Positions 46,649 through 55,685 of a DNA stretch of 64,000 bases are shown piece by piece. Below the pieces are notes generated by a model, which saw nothing but the letters and a program-made list of their open reading frames with translations, was not told the origin of the DNA and did not search any database. Numbering within the stretch: the stretch's first letter is position 1; each line of letters opens with the position of its first letter. The translations under genes and the position numbers were made by a program. The DNA is from Comamonas terrigena NBRC 13299. Lineage in GTDB: Bacteria; Pseudomonadota; Gammaproteobacteria; Burkholderiales; Burkholderiaceae_C. The stretch is taken from NCBI RefSeq assembly GCF_006740045.1, contig NZ_AP019749.1, positions 4,297,001 through 4,361,000 of the forward strand, read 5' to 3'.

Positions 46649-46800
46649 GTAAAAGTTCCGAAAGAATTGCTACCACTCCCAAACGAGGGCATTGCAAACG
46701 CTTCCTTGATCCGCCTGAGGCGGCTTTTACCGAGCACTCGACAAAATGACACACATACGCGACGTATCGGACGAACCAAAGTGCAGAGTCTGTGACAAAC

Positions 46801-47709
46801 ATGCTAGATTCAAAGGCTATCCATAGCCATGCTACAGATGTAATGCAGTCTCCAGAAACATATATGCCTCCCGATAATGAGATTGATCTTCTGGATCTGC
46901 TCGTGGTAATCGCCGAAAATCTTCGGCTGCTTGTAGCAGGGACCATGCTGGCCGGCCTTTTGGGGTTGGCGATTGCTTTTTCGCTGCCCAAAACTTACGA
47001 AAGTACCTCGATACTGTCGCCCAGCAAAAATGGATTGGATGTTTCCGGCCAAGTGGTCGCAAGCTATATCAAATCTGCCGATATTCTGGAGCAGGTCGCC
47101 AAAGATCTGCAGTTTGAGCAGGATGTAAGCAGCGCCCAACGGCTGAAGAAAATGGAGGCGCTGATTCAGGTCGCTGTGGGCAAACAGGAAGCCCCCTTGG
47201 TTACGCTGACAACCCAAGGCCCCACCCCTGAAAAGGCCCAGACACTCAACGCCACCATCTGGAAAAAACTTTTGCCCCACACCGCTCCACGCGGGAAAGA
47301 GCAGGAACGTCTGCAACAGCAACTGGAGGCAGAAAGCGCACGCTTGGCCTCGGCAGAAATGCTGGAAGCCGCGACCCTCAAACAGTTGCAAAGCGGCACC
47401 AGCAGCGAAGGACTTTCCCGTTTGTATGGCGAGCTGCAGGCGTCGAACAGCAAAAGGCAAGAGCTCATTTCCAAGCTGGAGTCCCAGATGGAAGGCCTGA
47501 CTGAAGAGAATTTGGCCCAGCAACCCACTCTGACAGAGCTGCCCGCCAAGCCCCAGAAGTCGCTGATTGTGCTCGGCTGCACCGCCGCTGGCGGCATGTT
47601 GCTACTGCTGTTCGTTCTGATCCGTCATGCCTTGCACGGGGCCAACCAGAATCCCGCGCAAGCGGGAAAAGTCGCGCGCCTGCGTGCAGCACTTGGCCTG
47701 AAACCATAA
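46801..47709 (+). CDS. Orphan Wzz-like chain-length determinant protein
   Basis: A 302-residue polysaccharide co-polymerase-like protein. The Wzz N-terminal domain begins DNEIDLLDLLVVIAENLRLLVAGTMLAGLLGLAIAFSLPKTYES with TM1 at ~40-60; a long coiled coil (GKEQERLQQQLEAESARLASAEM) follows; TM2 is VLGCTAAGGMLLLLFVLIRH near the C-terminus. Wzz proteins set the length of O-antigen chains. No glycan synthesis or export gene is near it. The 5' part is visibly AT-richer than its neighbours, suggesting acquisition or the relic of a locus. ATG 46801 is used; GTG 46792 and ATG 46843 are alternatives, none with a clear Shine-Dalgarno. Confidence 0.82.
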   Translation: MLDSKAIHSHATDVMQSPETYMPPDNEIDLLDLLVVIAENLRLLVAGTMLAGLLGLAIAFSLPKTYESTSILSPSKNGLDVSGQVVASYIKSADILEQVAKDLQFEQDVSSAQRLKKMEALIQVAVGKQEAPLVTLTTQGPTPEKAQTLNATIWKKLLPHTAPRGKEQERLQQQLEAESARLASAEMLEAATLKQLQSGTSSEGLSRLYGELQASNSKRQELISKLESQMEGLTEENLAQQPTLTELPAKPQKSLIVLGCTAAGGMLLLLFVLIRHALHGANQNPAQAGKVARLRAALGLKP

Positions 47710-47732
47710 ACACCCGACGACCAAACTCCTCC

Positions 47733-47760
47733 AAGGCATGCTTAGCGCATGCCTTTTTTA
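47733..47760 (+). terminator. Rho-independent terminator after the wzz-like gene
   Basis: AAGGCATGC-TTAGC-GCATGCCTT followed by TTTTT on the plus strand; 24 nt after the stop codon. Confidence 0.9.
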
Positions 47761-47818
47761 TGGTGCGAACGTCAAAACAGCTGGCACTTCATGCCAGGAG
47801 CCACAGCACATCCGGATC

Positions 47819-48538
47819 TCAATATCCGTGCGTTTCCCGAAACCGCTTGGCTTGCCCAAAGTGCCCATTGCCGATGAAGGGCACAGGCGGACGCAATGCG
47901 GACAGCGGTGAGGGGTGGTTGCTCATCAGCACCAGGTGACCGCGGTCCTGCGGGATCAAGAGGCGCTTGGACTGGGCATGGCTGCCCCAGAGCATGAAGA
48001 CCGTGGGCCTGCCCTGTTCGGCCACCTGACGGATGATGGCATCAGTCAGCAGCTCCCAGCCGCGCTTGCTGTGGCTGGCGGCCTGGCCTTCTTCCACGGT
48101 CAGGCAGGTGTTGAGCAGCAGCACACCGTTCTGTGCCCACTTCACCAGGCTGCCACCGGGTTGCGGGAATGGGGGAAATGGCGCACCCAGGTCGCGCTGG
48201 ATTTCCTTGAAGATGTTCTGCAGCGAAGGCGGCAGCCGCACGCCGCTGGCCACGGAAAACGCCAACCCTTCGGCCTGTCCTCTCCCATGGTAGGGGTCCT
48301 GCCCCAGAATGACCACCCGCACATCCTCGGGCGCGGTCAACTCCAGTGCACGCAGCGGCTGCGGTGGAAACACCACCGCACCCGCATCCAGGCGCTGCTG
48401 CAGATAGTCCAGCAACTGCTGGCCGGAGGGCGAGAAGAAGAACGCATCCACCGCCGCCTGCCAGCCAGGCGCCACGGCCCAGTCGCTGGGATTGGCGCTT
48501 TCCAGTTGCGTTGCTGTTCCAGCGCTTGCATCGGACAT
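47819..48538 (-). CDS. ung: Uracil-DNA glycosylase
   Basis: A 239-residue family 1 uracil-DNA glycosylase. The water-activating motif is VVILGQDPYHGRGQAEGLAFSV, and the DNA-intercalation motif is HPSPLSALRP. LLLNTCLTVEEGQAASH is also conserved. It removes uracil from DNA by base excision. The gene begins 172 bp downstream of the trpC stop on the same strand; a hairpin lies between, so it is probably a separate unit. TAGGAAA serves as Shine-Dalgarno. Confidence 0.97.
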   Translation of the reverse strand: MSDASAGTATQLESANPSDWAVAPGWQAAVDAFFFSPSGQQLLDYLQQRLDAGAVVFPPQPLRALELTAPEDVRVVILGQDPYHGRGQAEGLAFSVASGVRLPPSLQNIFKEIQRDLGAPFPPFPQPGGSLVKWAQNGVLLLNTCLTVEEGQAASHSKRGWELLTDAIIRQVAEQGRPTVFMLWGSHAQSKRLLIPQDRGHLVLMSNHPSPLSALRPPVPFIGNGHFGQAKRFRETHGY

Positions 48539-48664
48539 TTCAGACCACTTTCCTACTCAAAAACACGAATGGCCAGCGAGCGCAGTGCACTGATTCTGGC
48601 GCGCTCCCCGCACTTGCCAGCTTGGCCGCGTGCACCAGCCATCCCCTGCACACCATCCGTCACC

Positions 48665-48698
48665 GCACAGCGTGCCGCTGCGGGCAGAGACGCTGTGC
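48665..48698 (-). terminator. Hairpin downstream of trpC
   Basis: A perfect 9-bp stem GCACAGCGT / ACGCTGTGC with a 16-nt loop, 12 nt after the trpC stop. No U tract follows, so termination is uncertain. Confidence 0.4.
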
Positions 48699-48710
48699 CG
48701 TGCAATGGCC

Positions 48711-49547
48711 TTATTTCTTGGGATGGGCAAACAAGGCGGCCAGCGCTTCGCCCGGTTCATCCGCACGCATGAAGGCTTCACCCACCAGAAAGGCGTTGAT
48801 GCCCGCATCGCGCATGGTCTTCACATCGTCACGGGTCATGATGCCGGACTCGGTCACCAGCAGACGGTCGGCCGGCACCTGCTTTTGCAGGTCCAGTGTG
48901 GTCTGGATATTGACTTCGAAGGTGCGCAGATTGCGGTTATTGATGCCCACAAGTTCGGTCTTGAGCTTGAGCGCCCGCTCCAGCTCCACGCCATCGTGCA
49001 CCTCCACCAGCACCGCCATGTCCAGGCTGTGGGCGATCTGCTCCATCTCCGCCATCTGGCTGTCTTCCAGGCAGGCAGCGATCAGCAAAATGCAGTCGGC
49101 ACCCATGGCCCGCGATTCGTAGATCTGGTAGGGATCCACCATGAAGTCCTTGCGCAGCACCGGCAGCAGCGTGCTGGCACGGGCCTGCTTGAGGAAATCA
49201 GGCTCGCCCTGGAAGAACTGGCGGTCGGTCAGCACCGACAGGCAGGCGGCCGTGGCGTTGCCGTGGATCTTGGCCTTGGTGTTGCTGTTGCCCACCATGT
49301 AGCTCTGGGCAATGTCGGCCGGATCGAAGTCCGGACGGATCACACCCTTGCTGGGGCTGGCCTTCTTGATCTCTGCAATCACACCGGCCTGGCCGGCTGC
49401 GATCTTGGCGCGCAGCGCACCCACGAAGTCGCGTGTGCTGACACGGCTTTCGGCATCTCGGCGCATGGCCTCGAACGGCGTACGCTGCTTGGCTTCCGCC
49501 ACTTCCTGCACCTTGACGTCGCAGATTTTTTTCAGAATGTCGGACAT
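48711..49547 (-). CDS. trpC: Indole-3-glycerol phosphate synthase
   Basis: A 278-residue monofunctional TrpC, a TIM-barrel enzyme closing CdRP to indole-3-glycerol phosphate. [26 protein letters not shown] carries the catalytic Lys/Ser-Pro-Ser-Lys region, and [31 protein letters not shown] and [14 protein letters not shown] are conserved. There is no fused TrpF. It follows the small ORF in the trp operon after 157 bp, where GCGACAAT (49598) could give a local promoter. Confidence 0.96.
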   Translation of the reverse strand: MSDILKKICDVKVQEVAEAKQRTPFEAMRRDAESRVSTRDFVGALRAKIAAGQAGVIAEIKKASPSKGVIRPDFDPADIAQSYMVGNSNTKAKIHGNATAACLSVLTDRQFFQGEPDFLKQARASTLLPVLRKDFMVDPYQIYESRAMGADCILLIAACLEDSQMAEMEQIAHSLDMAVLVEVHDGVELERALKLKTELVGINNRNLRTFEVNIQTTLDLQKQVPADRLLVTESGIMTRDDVKTMRDAGINAFLVGEAFMRADEPGEALAALFAHPKK

Positions 49548-49597
49548 ATGGATTCCCTTGTTCGTCGCAGCCCCTGACGGGGCTTTCTATGCATTCG

Positions 49598-49603
49598 ATT
49601 GTC
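49598..49603 (-). promoter_or_regulatory. GCGACAAT element upstream of trpC
   Basis: GACAAT on the minus strand within GCGACAAT, 50 nt upstream of the trpC ATG. Possible internal promoter of the trp operon. Confidence 0.4.
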
Positions 49604-49704
49604 GCGCCTTGCCTGCCGCCAGCCACATCACTCCATCGGTAAGCCCTCCAGGCTGCCGCGTGACGCATGCTATGCAGCACCCACACCGCCGGGGCCTGCA
49701 TGCT

Positions 49705-49863
49705 TCAGTCCGTGGGCGGCGCTGGCTTGTCAGGCGCCGGCGTGCGGGCGATCTGCAGGATGATGCGGTGCATCACCACCCCAACCACCAGGAACAGCAG
49801 CGAAATGCCCAGCACGATCCACGTGCCAGCATCGTTCCAGATCGGGGCATCGAGCAGGCTCAT
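49705..49863 (-). CDS. Small single-span membrane protein in the trp operon
   Basis: A 52-residue ORF starting [17 protein letters not shown]. One hydrophobic helix ([18 protein letters not shown], ~15-32) is followed by a short basic then Pro-rich tail ending [11 protein letters not shown]. Its ATG overlaps the trpD stop as ATGA, so it should be translated by coupling with trpD. I do not recognise a family. Coupled translation and a well-formed single helix support a real gene; no conservation evidence is available here. It could be a membrane anchor or a tiny accessory protein, but no function can be assigned. Confidence 0.6.
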   Translation of the reverse strand: MSLLDAPIWNDAGTWIVLGISLLFLVVGVVMHRIILQIARTPAPDKPAPPTD

Positions 49864-50903
49864 GCAGACAGTTTGCCCGTGTAGGCAACCAGTTGCTGCA
49901 GTTTCTGCAGCGCGGCACCGCTGTCCAGTGCCTGCTGGGCACGCAGCAGGCCGTCTTCAATGCTGCGGGCCACATTGGCAGCGTACAAGGCAGCACCGGC
50001 ATTCAGGCAGACGATGTCACGCGCAGGCCCCTGGTCGCCTTGCAACACACCCAGCAGCATGGCCTTGGATTCCTCGGGGTTCTCCACCTTCAGTGCACGC
50101 GTACCCGCCATGCGCAAGCCAAAGTCTTCGGGGTGGACTTCATACTCGCGCACCACGCCGTCCTTGAGCTCGCCCACCAGCGTCCCGGCACCCAGGCTGA
50201 TTTCGTCCAGGCCGTCACGGCCATAGACCACTAGTGCGTGTTCAGCACCCAGGCGCTGCAGCGCACGGACCTGGATGCCGACCAGATCCTCATGGAACAC
50301 CCCCATCAGGATGTTGGGCGCACCAGCCGGGTTAGTCAGCGGCCCCAGGATGTTGAAGATGGTACGCACGCCCAGTTCCTTGCGCACCGGGGCCACATTC
50401 TTCATGGCCGGGTGGTGGTTGGGCGCGAACATGAAGCCGATGCCCACATCGCGGATGCAGTCCGCAATCTGCGTGGGCTGCAGGGTGATGTTGATGCCCA
50501 GCGCTTCCATGGCATCGGCACTGCCGCTTTTGCTGCTGACGCTGCGTCCACCGTGCTTGCTGACCTTGCCGCCGGCCGCCGCGATCACAAAGGTCGAGCA
50601 GGTCGAGATGTTGAAGGTATTGGCACCATCGCCGCCGGTCCCCACAATGTCCACTAGGTGGGACTTGTCGTGCACCTGCACCTTATTGGAGAACTCCCGC
50701 ATCACCTCGGCGGCCGCGGAGATTTCGCCAATGGTTTCCTTCTTCACGCGCAGACCGGTGACGATGGCGGCGGTCATCACGGGCGAGAGCTCCCCGCGCA
50801 TGATCATGCGCATCAGGTGCAGCATTTCATCGTGGAAGATTTCGCGGTGTTCGATGGTGCGCTGCAGCGCTTCCTGGGGGGTGATGGCGTTGATGGTGGC
50901 CAT
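49860..50903 (-). CDS. trpD: Anthranilate phosphoribosyltransferase
   Basis: A 347-residue TrpD, transferring ribose-5-phosphate from PRPP to anthranilate. [45 protein letters not shown] carries the PRPP-binding glycine loop and anthranilate site, and [10 protein letters not shown] is the metal/PRPP motif. ATG 50903 has AAGGAA upstream. It is not fused to trpG, unlike in enterobacteria. A 149-bp gap separates it from trpG. Confidence 0.97.
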   Translation of the reverse strand: MATINAITPQEALQRTIEHREIFHDEMLHLMRMIMRGELSPVMTAAIVTGLRVKKETIGEISAAAEVMREFSNKVQVHDKSHLVDIVGTGGDGANTFNISTCSTFVIAAAGGKVSKHGGRSVSSKSGSADAMEALGINITLQPTQIADCIRDVGIGFMFAPNHHPAMKNVAPVRKELGVRTIFNILGPLTNPAGAPNILMGVFHEDLVGIQVRALQRLGAEHALVVYGRDGLDEISLGAGTLVGELKDGVVREYEVHPEDFGLRMAGTRALKVENPEESKAMLLGVLQGDQGPARDIVCLNAGAALYAANVARSIEDGLLRAQQALDSGAALQKLQQLVAYTGKLSA

Positions 50904-51052
50904 GGTCCGTATTCCTTTGCGGTGGCTGGTGCTGCCTGGTATGCGCGAGGCGCCGGGTTTCAGGTTGTTTTTGCTTGGAAACCGAAGCGGCCTGCACACA
51001 GCAGCGGTGCAAAATGAAAGGGCCGGCTGCTGGTGGCAGCGCGGCCCGGGTT

Positions 51053-51634
51053 TTATTTCTGTTCCAGAAAGTTCTTCAGCATGGCATGCCCGTGCTCCGT
51101 GAGGATGCTTTCCGGGTGGAACTGCACACCCTCCACGGCCAGCGTCTTGTGTCGCACGCCCTGGATCTCGCCGTCCTCGCTGGTGGCGGTGATTTCCAGG
51201 CAGTCCGGCATCGTGGCCCGGTCAATGACCAGCGAGTGGTAGCGGTTGACGGTGAACTGCTTAGGCAGATCGGCGAACACGCCGCGCTGGTCGGTGGTGA
51301 TGACACTGGTCTTACCATGCATCTGCTGGCCCGCACGAACGATGTCACCACCGAACGCCGCGCCAATACCCTGGTGGCCCAGGCACACACCCAGCACCGG
51401 CAGCTTGCCGGCAAAGTGCTGGATGGCGGCCACCGAAATGCCCGCTTCCGCCGGCGAACAGGGACCGGGCGAGATCACAATGCGCTCGATGCCCTGCTCC
51501 GCCACCAGTTGGATCACCGCGTCCAGCGTGGTTTCGTCGTTGCGCACCACAGTCACATCCGCCCCCAGCTCGCCCAGATACTGGACGATGTTGTAGGTGA
51601 AGCTGTCGTAGTTGTCGATCATCAGGAGCTTCAT
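51053..51634 (-). CDS. trpG: Anthranilate synthase glutamine amidotransferase component
   Basis: A 193-residue class I glutamine amidotransferase giving ammonia to TrpE. It starts [27 protein letters not shown]. The nucleophile elbow is [19 protein letters not shown], and the His-Glu of the triad lie in [16 protein letters not shown]. The start overlaps the chorismate mutase stop by ATGA. It may also serve p-aminobenzoate synthesis, as in many bacteria with one such subunit. Confidence 0.96.
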   Translation of the reverse strand: MKLLMIDNYDSFTYNIVQYLGELGADVTVVRNDETTLDAVIQLVAEQGIERIVISPGPCSPAEAGISVAAIQHFAGKLPVLGVCLGHQGIGAAFGGDIVRAGQQMHGKTSVITTDQRGVFADLPKQFTVNRYHSLVIDRATMPDCLEITATSEDGEIQGVRHKTLAVEGVQFHPESILTEHGHAMLKNFLEQK

Positions 51635-51972
51635 GGCTGCTCCCCCTTGGGCTGCAGGCCGGCAGCGCGCAGACGGGCCAGCTCCTGGTGTTCGTAATCG
51701 ATGTAGCACTCCATCATGGCGCGGTACAGGCGTTCGATCAGGTCGGGATTGCCGCCCTGGGCCATCGCCTGGGGCCGCACCCTGTCGATGATGGTCTGGA
51801 TGCGGGCTTCATCGCGCACCAGGGCTTCGTCGTTCTTCACCGTGGCGGCCTGGGTCATGTAGCCGCTGCGCTCCACCAGCAGTGGCACCAGGATGTCGTC
51901 CAGCGCATTCACGCCGGCACGCACTTCTGCCATGGTGCTGCAGGTTTTCACTTTGTCGATCGCGCGCGTCAT
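51631..51972 (-). CDS. AroQ-fold chorismate mutase (PchB-like) in the trp operon
   Basis: A 113-residue AroQ-class all-helical protein: [35 protein letters not shown] and [20 protein letters not shown]. Family members isomerise chorismate to prephenate; the sequence also resembles PchB isochorismate-pyruvate lyase, which has a weak mutase side activity. Its start overlaps the trpE stop (TAATG) and its stop overlaps the trpG start (ATGA), so it is translated in the middle of the anthranilate synthase genes. It would divert chorismate toward Phe/Tyr in competition with TrpE. Which reaction it catalyses cannot be told from sequence. Confidence 0.88.
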   Translation of the reverse strand: MTRAIDKVKTCSTMAEVRAGVNALDDILVPLLVERSGYMTQAATVKNDEALVRDEARIQTIIDRVRPQAMAQGGNPDLIERLYRAMMECYIDYEHQELARLRAAGLQPKGEQP

Positions 51973-53471
51973 TACTCGAGTCCTTCTTCTACCAGCTCTG
52001 CCGCGCGCAGCATGGCGCGCGCCTTGTGTTCGGTTTCTTTCCACTCCATCTCGGGAACGGAGTCGGCCACCACACCGGCCGCCGCCTGCACATACAGCAT
52101 GCCGTCCTTGATGACGCCGGTGCGAATGGCAATCGCCATGTCCATGTGGCCGGCAAAGCTCAGATACCCCACGGCGCCGCCGTAGATGCCGCGCTTGGTG
52201 GGTTCCAGCCTGTCGATGATTTCCATGGCGTGCACCTTGGGCGCGCCCGACAGCGTACCTGCCGGGAACGTGGCCTTGAGCACGTCCATGCTGGTCATGC
52301 CGTCCTGCAGAATGCCCTCGACGTTGCTGACGATGTGCATCACATGGCTGTAGCGTTCCACCACAAAGGCCTCGGTCACCTTCACGCTGCCGGTCTTGGC
52401 AATGCGACCAATGTCGTTGCGCGCCAGATCGATCAGCATCACATGCTCGGCACGCTCCTTGGGGTCGTTCACCAGTTCCAGCTCGGCTGCCTTGTCCTTC
52501 TCGGGGGTGGCGCCACGCGGGCGTGTGCCGGCCAGGGGGCGGATGGTGATCTTCTCTCCCTCCTCCACTTTCTCCTGGCGTACCAGGATCTCGGGGCTGG
52601 CCCCCACCACCTGGAAGTCGCCGAAGTGGTAGTAGTACATATAGGGGCTGGGATTGAGCGAGCGCAGCGCGCGGTACAGCGCCAGCGGCGATTCGGTGTA
52701 GCGCTTGTGGATGCGCTGACCGACCTGCACCTGCATGAAGTCACCGGCTGCAATCAGCTCCTTGGCCTCGCCCACTGCCTTCAGGTAGTCCGCCTTGGCA
52801 AAGCTGCGCTCGGCCGGGTGGCTGTCACCGCCCTTAATCTGGGGCGCACTGACCGAGTAGCGCAGCTGGTCCTTCAGCTGGCGCATGCGGCGCTTGGCCT
52901 TCGAATACGCCTCGGCCTCGGCCGGATTGGCATAGACGATGAAGTACAGGCGCCCCGACAGATTGTCGATGACGGCCACCTCCTCGCACTGCAGCAGCAT
53001 GATATCGGGCGTGCCCAGCGTGTCGGGAGGGCAGCTGGCTTCGAGCTTCTTCTCGATATAGCGCACCGCGTCATAGCCAAAGTAGCCGGCCAGACCGCCG
53101 CAGAAGCGCGGCAGGCCGGGCACCAGGGCCACCTTGAAGCGCTTCTGGTAGTCGGCAATGAAGTCAAGCGGATTGCCGACATGCGTTTCCACCACGGCGC
53201 CGCTGGTCACCACCTCGGTCTTGGCCGCCGCGCCAAAGCCGCTGGCACGCAGATGGGTGTGGCTGGGCAGTCCAATAAAACTGTAGCGCCCGAAGCGCTC
53301 TCCGCCGACGACGGACTCCAGCAGAAAGCTGTATTTGCCGTCGCCGTTGGCATGCGCCAGCTTGAGATAGAGGGACAGCGGCGTTTCGAGGTCGGCAAAC
53401 GCCTCGGTCACCAGGGGGATGCGGTTATAGCCTTCGCTGGCCAGGCTTTTGAATTCGAGTTCCGTGATCAC
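51972..53471 (-). CDS. trpE: Anthranilate synthase component I
   Basis: A 499-residue TrpE, converting chorismate to anthranilate. The N-terminal region carries LETPLSLYLKLAHANGDGKYSFLLESVVGGERFGRYSFIG with the LLES motif of the tryptophan feedback site; the chorismate-binding domain includes MQVQVGQRIH, PEILVRQE, RPLAGTRPRG and KVHAMEIIDRLEPTKRGIYGGAVGYLSFAG. The GTG at 53471 is used because the family starts with ITELEFKSLA; an ATG at 53546 is an alternative that would add 25 residues. First gene of trpE-CM-trpG-trpD-smORF-trpC. Confidence 0.95.
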   Translation of the reverse strand: MITELEFKSLASEGYNRIPLVTEAFADLETPLSLYLKLAHANGDGKYSFLLESVVGGERFGRYSFIGLPSHTHLRASGFGAAAKTEVVTSGAVVETHVGNPLDFIADYQKRFKVALVPGLPRFCGGLAGYFGYDAVRYIEKKLEASCPPDTLGTPDIMLLQCEEVAVIDNLSGRLYFIVYANPAEAEAYSKAKRRMRQLKDQLRYSVSAPQIKGGDSHPAERSFAKADYLKAVGEAKELIAAGDFMQVQVGQRIHKRYTESPLALYRALRSLNPSPYMYYYHFGDFQVVGASPEILVRQEKVEEGEKITIRPLAGTRPRGATPEKDKAAELELVNDPKERAEHVMLIDLARNDIGRIAKTGSVKVTEAFVVERYSHVMHIVSNVEGILQDGMTSMDVLKATFPAGTLSGAPKVHAMEIIDRLEPTKRGIYGGAVGYLSFAGHMDMAIAIRTGVIKDGMLYVQAAAGVVADSVPEMEWKETEHKARAMLRAAELVEEGLE

Positions 53472-53916
53472 AGGAGCAGATTCCCATCGCGGGCGGCGCT
53501 CCGGTCTTGTGGGGGCCAGGCAGGCCCACGGGCGCCGCGGGTTCATTCTTTGCGCCCCGTGCGCAACGGCAGGGGCTACGGGTGCACGCGCGGCAATGCA
53601 CCCGCGTGCGTGTTAAACGGTCATGACGGATGGCTTGCGCCAGGGCCAGGCTCCCCGGTCCGCGCAACCTGTGATGAACACGTAGTGAATGAACATAGCG
53701 CCAAAGTGTAGCAAACCTGCGCACGGACCGGCGGATGGGATGCATCTTGTCCTGCAATCCCGACCATCGCGCCCGCCCATGCCCTGGCGCAGAGCATTGC
53801 CACCGCGTGTGGTCTTCCGTTACGGCCCCGACACGGCCGCCGCATGGAACCGGCATCCCGCCACCACAGCGCCCTCAGAAAGCCGTGCGGCCAAGCTGCA
53901 ACCGCCCGGACCCGGC
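53472..53916. other. trp operon upstream region
   Basis: These 445 bp between gph and trpE should hold the trp promoter. I looked for a Trp-rich leader peptide with terminator/antiterminator stems and found none that fits; GC-rich inverted repeats around 53580-53620 are present but unassigned. No other gene is supported. Confidence 0.45.
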
Positions 53917-54651
53917 TCAGGCCAGCGCCAACACCGCCTGCAGCTGCACCAGGCTGTCCACAAAGCCGTCGGCATCCACGCCGTGGATCGGCTGGCCGTG
54001 GTTGTAGCCATAGCTCACCAGCACCACCGGGCAGCCGGCTGCCCGTGCCGCCTGGGCGTCGTTGCTGGAGTCTCCCAGCATCAGCGTGCGCGCGGGCGGG
54101 GTGCCCAGCGCCTCGCAGGTCTTGAGCAAGGGCATGGGATCCGGCTTTTTCCGGGGGAAGGAATCGCCCCCGAACACCTGCTCGAACAGGCCCTCCAGCC
54201 CCTTGGCCGCCAGCAGCGGCACGGTGAAAGCCATGGGCTTGTTGGTCACGCACGCCAGGCGCAGGCCTGCATCCTTGAGCGCCTGCAGCCCTTGCGCCAC
54301 CCCGTCGTACACGGCCGAATACTGGCCGTTGATGGCGATGTAGTGGTGCTCATACCGTGCCAGCGCCTGCGGAAACAGCGCCTGCACAGCCGCATCCCGC
54401 TCTGCCTGCGGATGGCCGGCATGCTGCAGCACATGGGCCAGCACGCTGCGCAGCAGGTGCTCTGTGCCCTTGCCCACCATGTGTTCGACCGCAGAGGCCG
54501 GCAGCGCGGGCAGCTGCAGATCGGCCAGCATGCGGGTGATGGCCTCGGCAAAGTCGCCGATGGTGTCCACCATGGTCCCGTCCAGGTCCACGATGGCGGC
54601 ATCCACATCCACGGTCTTGCGGGTATGGCCCGCTGGAAATTGCACTTGCAT
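53917..54651 (-). CDS. gph: Phosphoglycolate phosphatase
   Basis: A 244-residue HAD-superfamily phosphatase. Motif I is DLDGTMVDTIGDF, motif II/III regions are LACVTNKPM and FPRKKPDPMPLL, and motif IV is LMLGDSSNDAQAARAAG. It dephosphorylates 2-phosphoglycolate from DNA repair or photorespiratory-like metabolism. The ATG at 54651 (MQVQFPAGHTRKTVDVDAAIVDLDG) is chosen; upstream in-frame codons are non-conserved. gph near rpe is a common proteobacterial arrangement. Confidence 0.93.
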   Translation of the reverse strand: MQVQFPAGHTRKTVDVDAAIVDLDGTMVDTIGDFAEAITRMLADLQLPALPASAVEHMVGKGTEHLLRSVLAHVLQHAGHPQAERDAAVQALFPQALARYEHHYIAINGQYSAVYDGVAQGLQALKDAGLRLACVTNKPMAFTVPLLAAKGLEGLFEQVFGGDSFPRKKPDPMPLLKTCEALGTPPARTLMLGDSSNDAQAARAAGCPVVLVSYGYNHGQPIHGVDADGFVDSLVQLQAVLALA

Positions 54652-54970
54652 AGATATCCCAAAGTGGGCCGCCTGTGCGCACCCAGGCGGCACAAGCCAC
54701 CAGAAACAACCCATCTTCATGGACCCCTGCCGGCACAGCGCAGGTCCGAAGCCAGAGCCGCAAATTATCCCCGCACTCCTGCGCATGTGCCTGCTGCCCG
54801 CGGCGCCATGAAAAAAGCCTTCCAGCAATAGGCTGGAAGGCTTTTCCCGCCACGGCGGATCCTGCGCGCAGATGGTTCATAACGTACTCTGCACATTGCG
54901 CGCTAGCGTCGGCGGCCAAAAACACTGATGCGAGCCCTCCTCGGGAAGGCGTCCCGGCATACAGGCCGCA
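54652..54970. other. Region between gph and rpe
   Basis: The 319 bp contain the rpe terminator (54811-54845) and presumably the gph promoter. No gene, repeat or RNA element is recognised. Confidence 0.5.
54811..54845. terminator. Bidirectional rho-independent terminator
   Basis: A stem GCCTTCCAGC / GCTGGAAGGC with loop AATAG, flanked by A6 and T4. On the minus strand it ends rpe with a T6 tract. Confidence 0.9.
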
Positions 54971-55654
54971 TCAGGCCGCCAGGTTGGCGCGCATGGTGTC
55001 GATCACGGCCCGGTAGTCGGGCTTGCCGAAGATGGCGCTGCCGGCCACAAAGGTGTCGGCACCCGCATCGGCCACGGCGCGGATGTTGGCTTCCTTGATG
55101 CCGCCATCCACCTCCAGGCGGATGTCCTTGCCGGAGGCTTCGATACGCTTGCGTGCGGCTTCCACCTTGCGCAGCGTGCTGTCGATGAAGCTTTGGCCAC
55201 CGAAACCGGGGTTCACGCTCATCAGAAGGATCAGGTCGATGTCCTCGATCACCCAGTCCAGCACGTCCAGCGACGTGGCGGGGTTGAACACCAGGCCGGC
55301 CTTGCAGCCATGTCCCTTGATGTTCTGGATGCTGCGGTGCACATGGCCCGAGGCATCGGGGTGGAAGCTGATGTAGTCCGCGCCCGCCTTGGCAAAGGCC
55401 GTGGCCAGATCGTCCACGGGCTGCACCATCAGGTGCACGTCGATGGGCACAGGCTGGCCGGTGGGGGTCACGGCATGGGGCTTCAAAGCCTGACAGATCA
55501 TGGGGCCAAATGTCAGGTTGGGCACGTAATGGTTGTCCATCACATCGAAGTGGATCCAGTCAGCGCCGGCAGCAATGACGTTGCGCACTTCTTCGCCCAG
55601 GCGGGCAAAGTCGGCAGACAGGATGGAAGGGGCAATGCGGTAGGTGGGGCTCAT
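54971..55654 (-). CDS. rpe: Ribulose-phosphate 3-epimerase
   Basis: A 227-residue TIM-barrel epimerase interconverting ribulose-5-P and xylulose-5-[18 protein letters not shown] at 7-23, [18 protein letters not shown] (catalytic Asp/His) and [29 protein letters not shown] are conserved. GCGACAAT lies 8 nt upstream of the ATG, the same distance as at ubiA, so a leaderless transcript is possible. It diverges from apaG with only 31 bp between starts. Confidence 0.97.
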   Translation of the reverse strand: MSPTYRIAPSILSADFARLGEEVRNVIAAGADWIHFDVMDNHYVPNLTFGPMICQALKPHAVTPTGQPVPIDVHLMVQPVDDLATAFAKAGADYISFHPDASGHVHRSIQNIKGHGCKAGLVFNPATSLDVLDWVIEDIDLILLMSVNPGFGGQSFIDSTLRKVEAARKRIEASGKDIRLEVDGGIKEANIRAVADAGADTFVAGSAIFGKPDYRAVIDTMRANLAA

Positions 55655-55662
55655 GGCTTTGA

Positions 55663-55668
55663 ATTGTC
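55663..55668 (-). promoter_or_regulatory. GCGACAAT element 8 nt upstream of rpe ATG
   Basis: TGC-GACAAT on the minus strand, an extended -10 form, separated from the ATG by TCAAAGCC. A -35 match of modest quality lies in the start of apaG. Confidence 0.5.
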
Positions 55669-55685
55669 GCAGTTACCATTGCACC

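Noticed and set aside
46746..46826. A 26-codon ORF overlapping the wzz-like start
   Set aside because: Out of frame with wzz, no Shine-Dalgarno, no recognisable features; likely chance.
53472..53916. A trp leader peptide and attenuator
   Set aside because: A TGGTGG pair occurs on the minus strand near 53860 but has no start codon or terminator/antiterminator stems in the right place.
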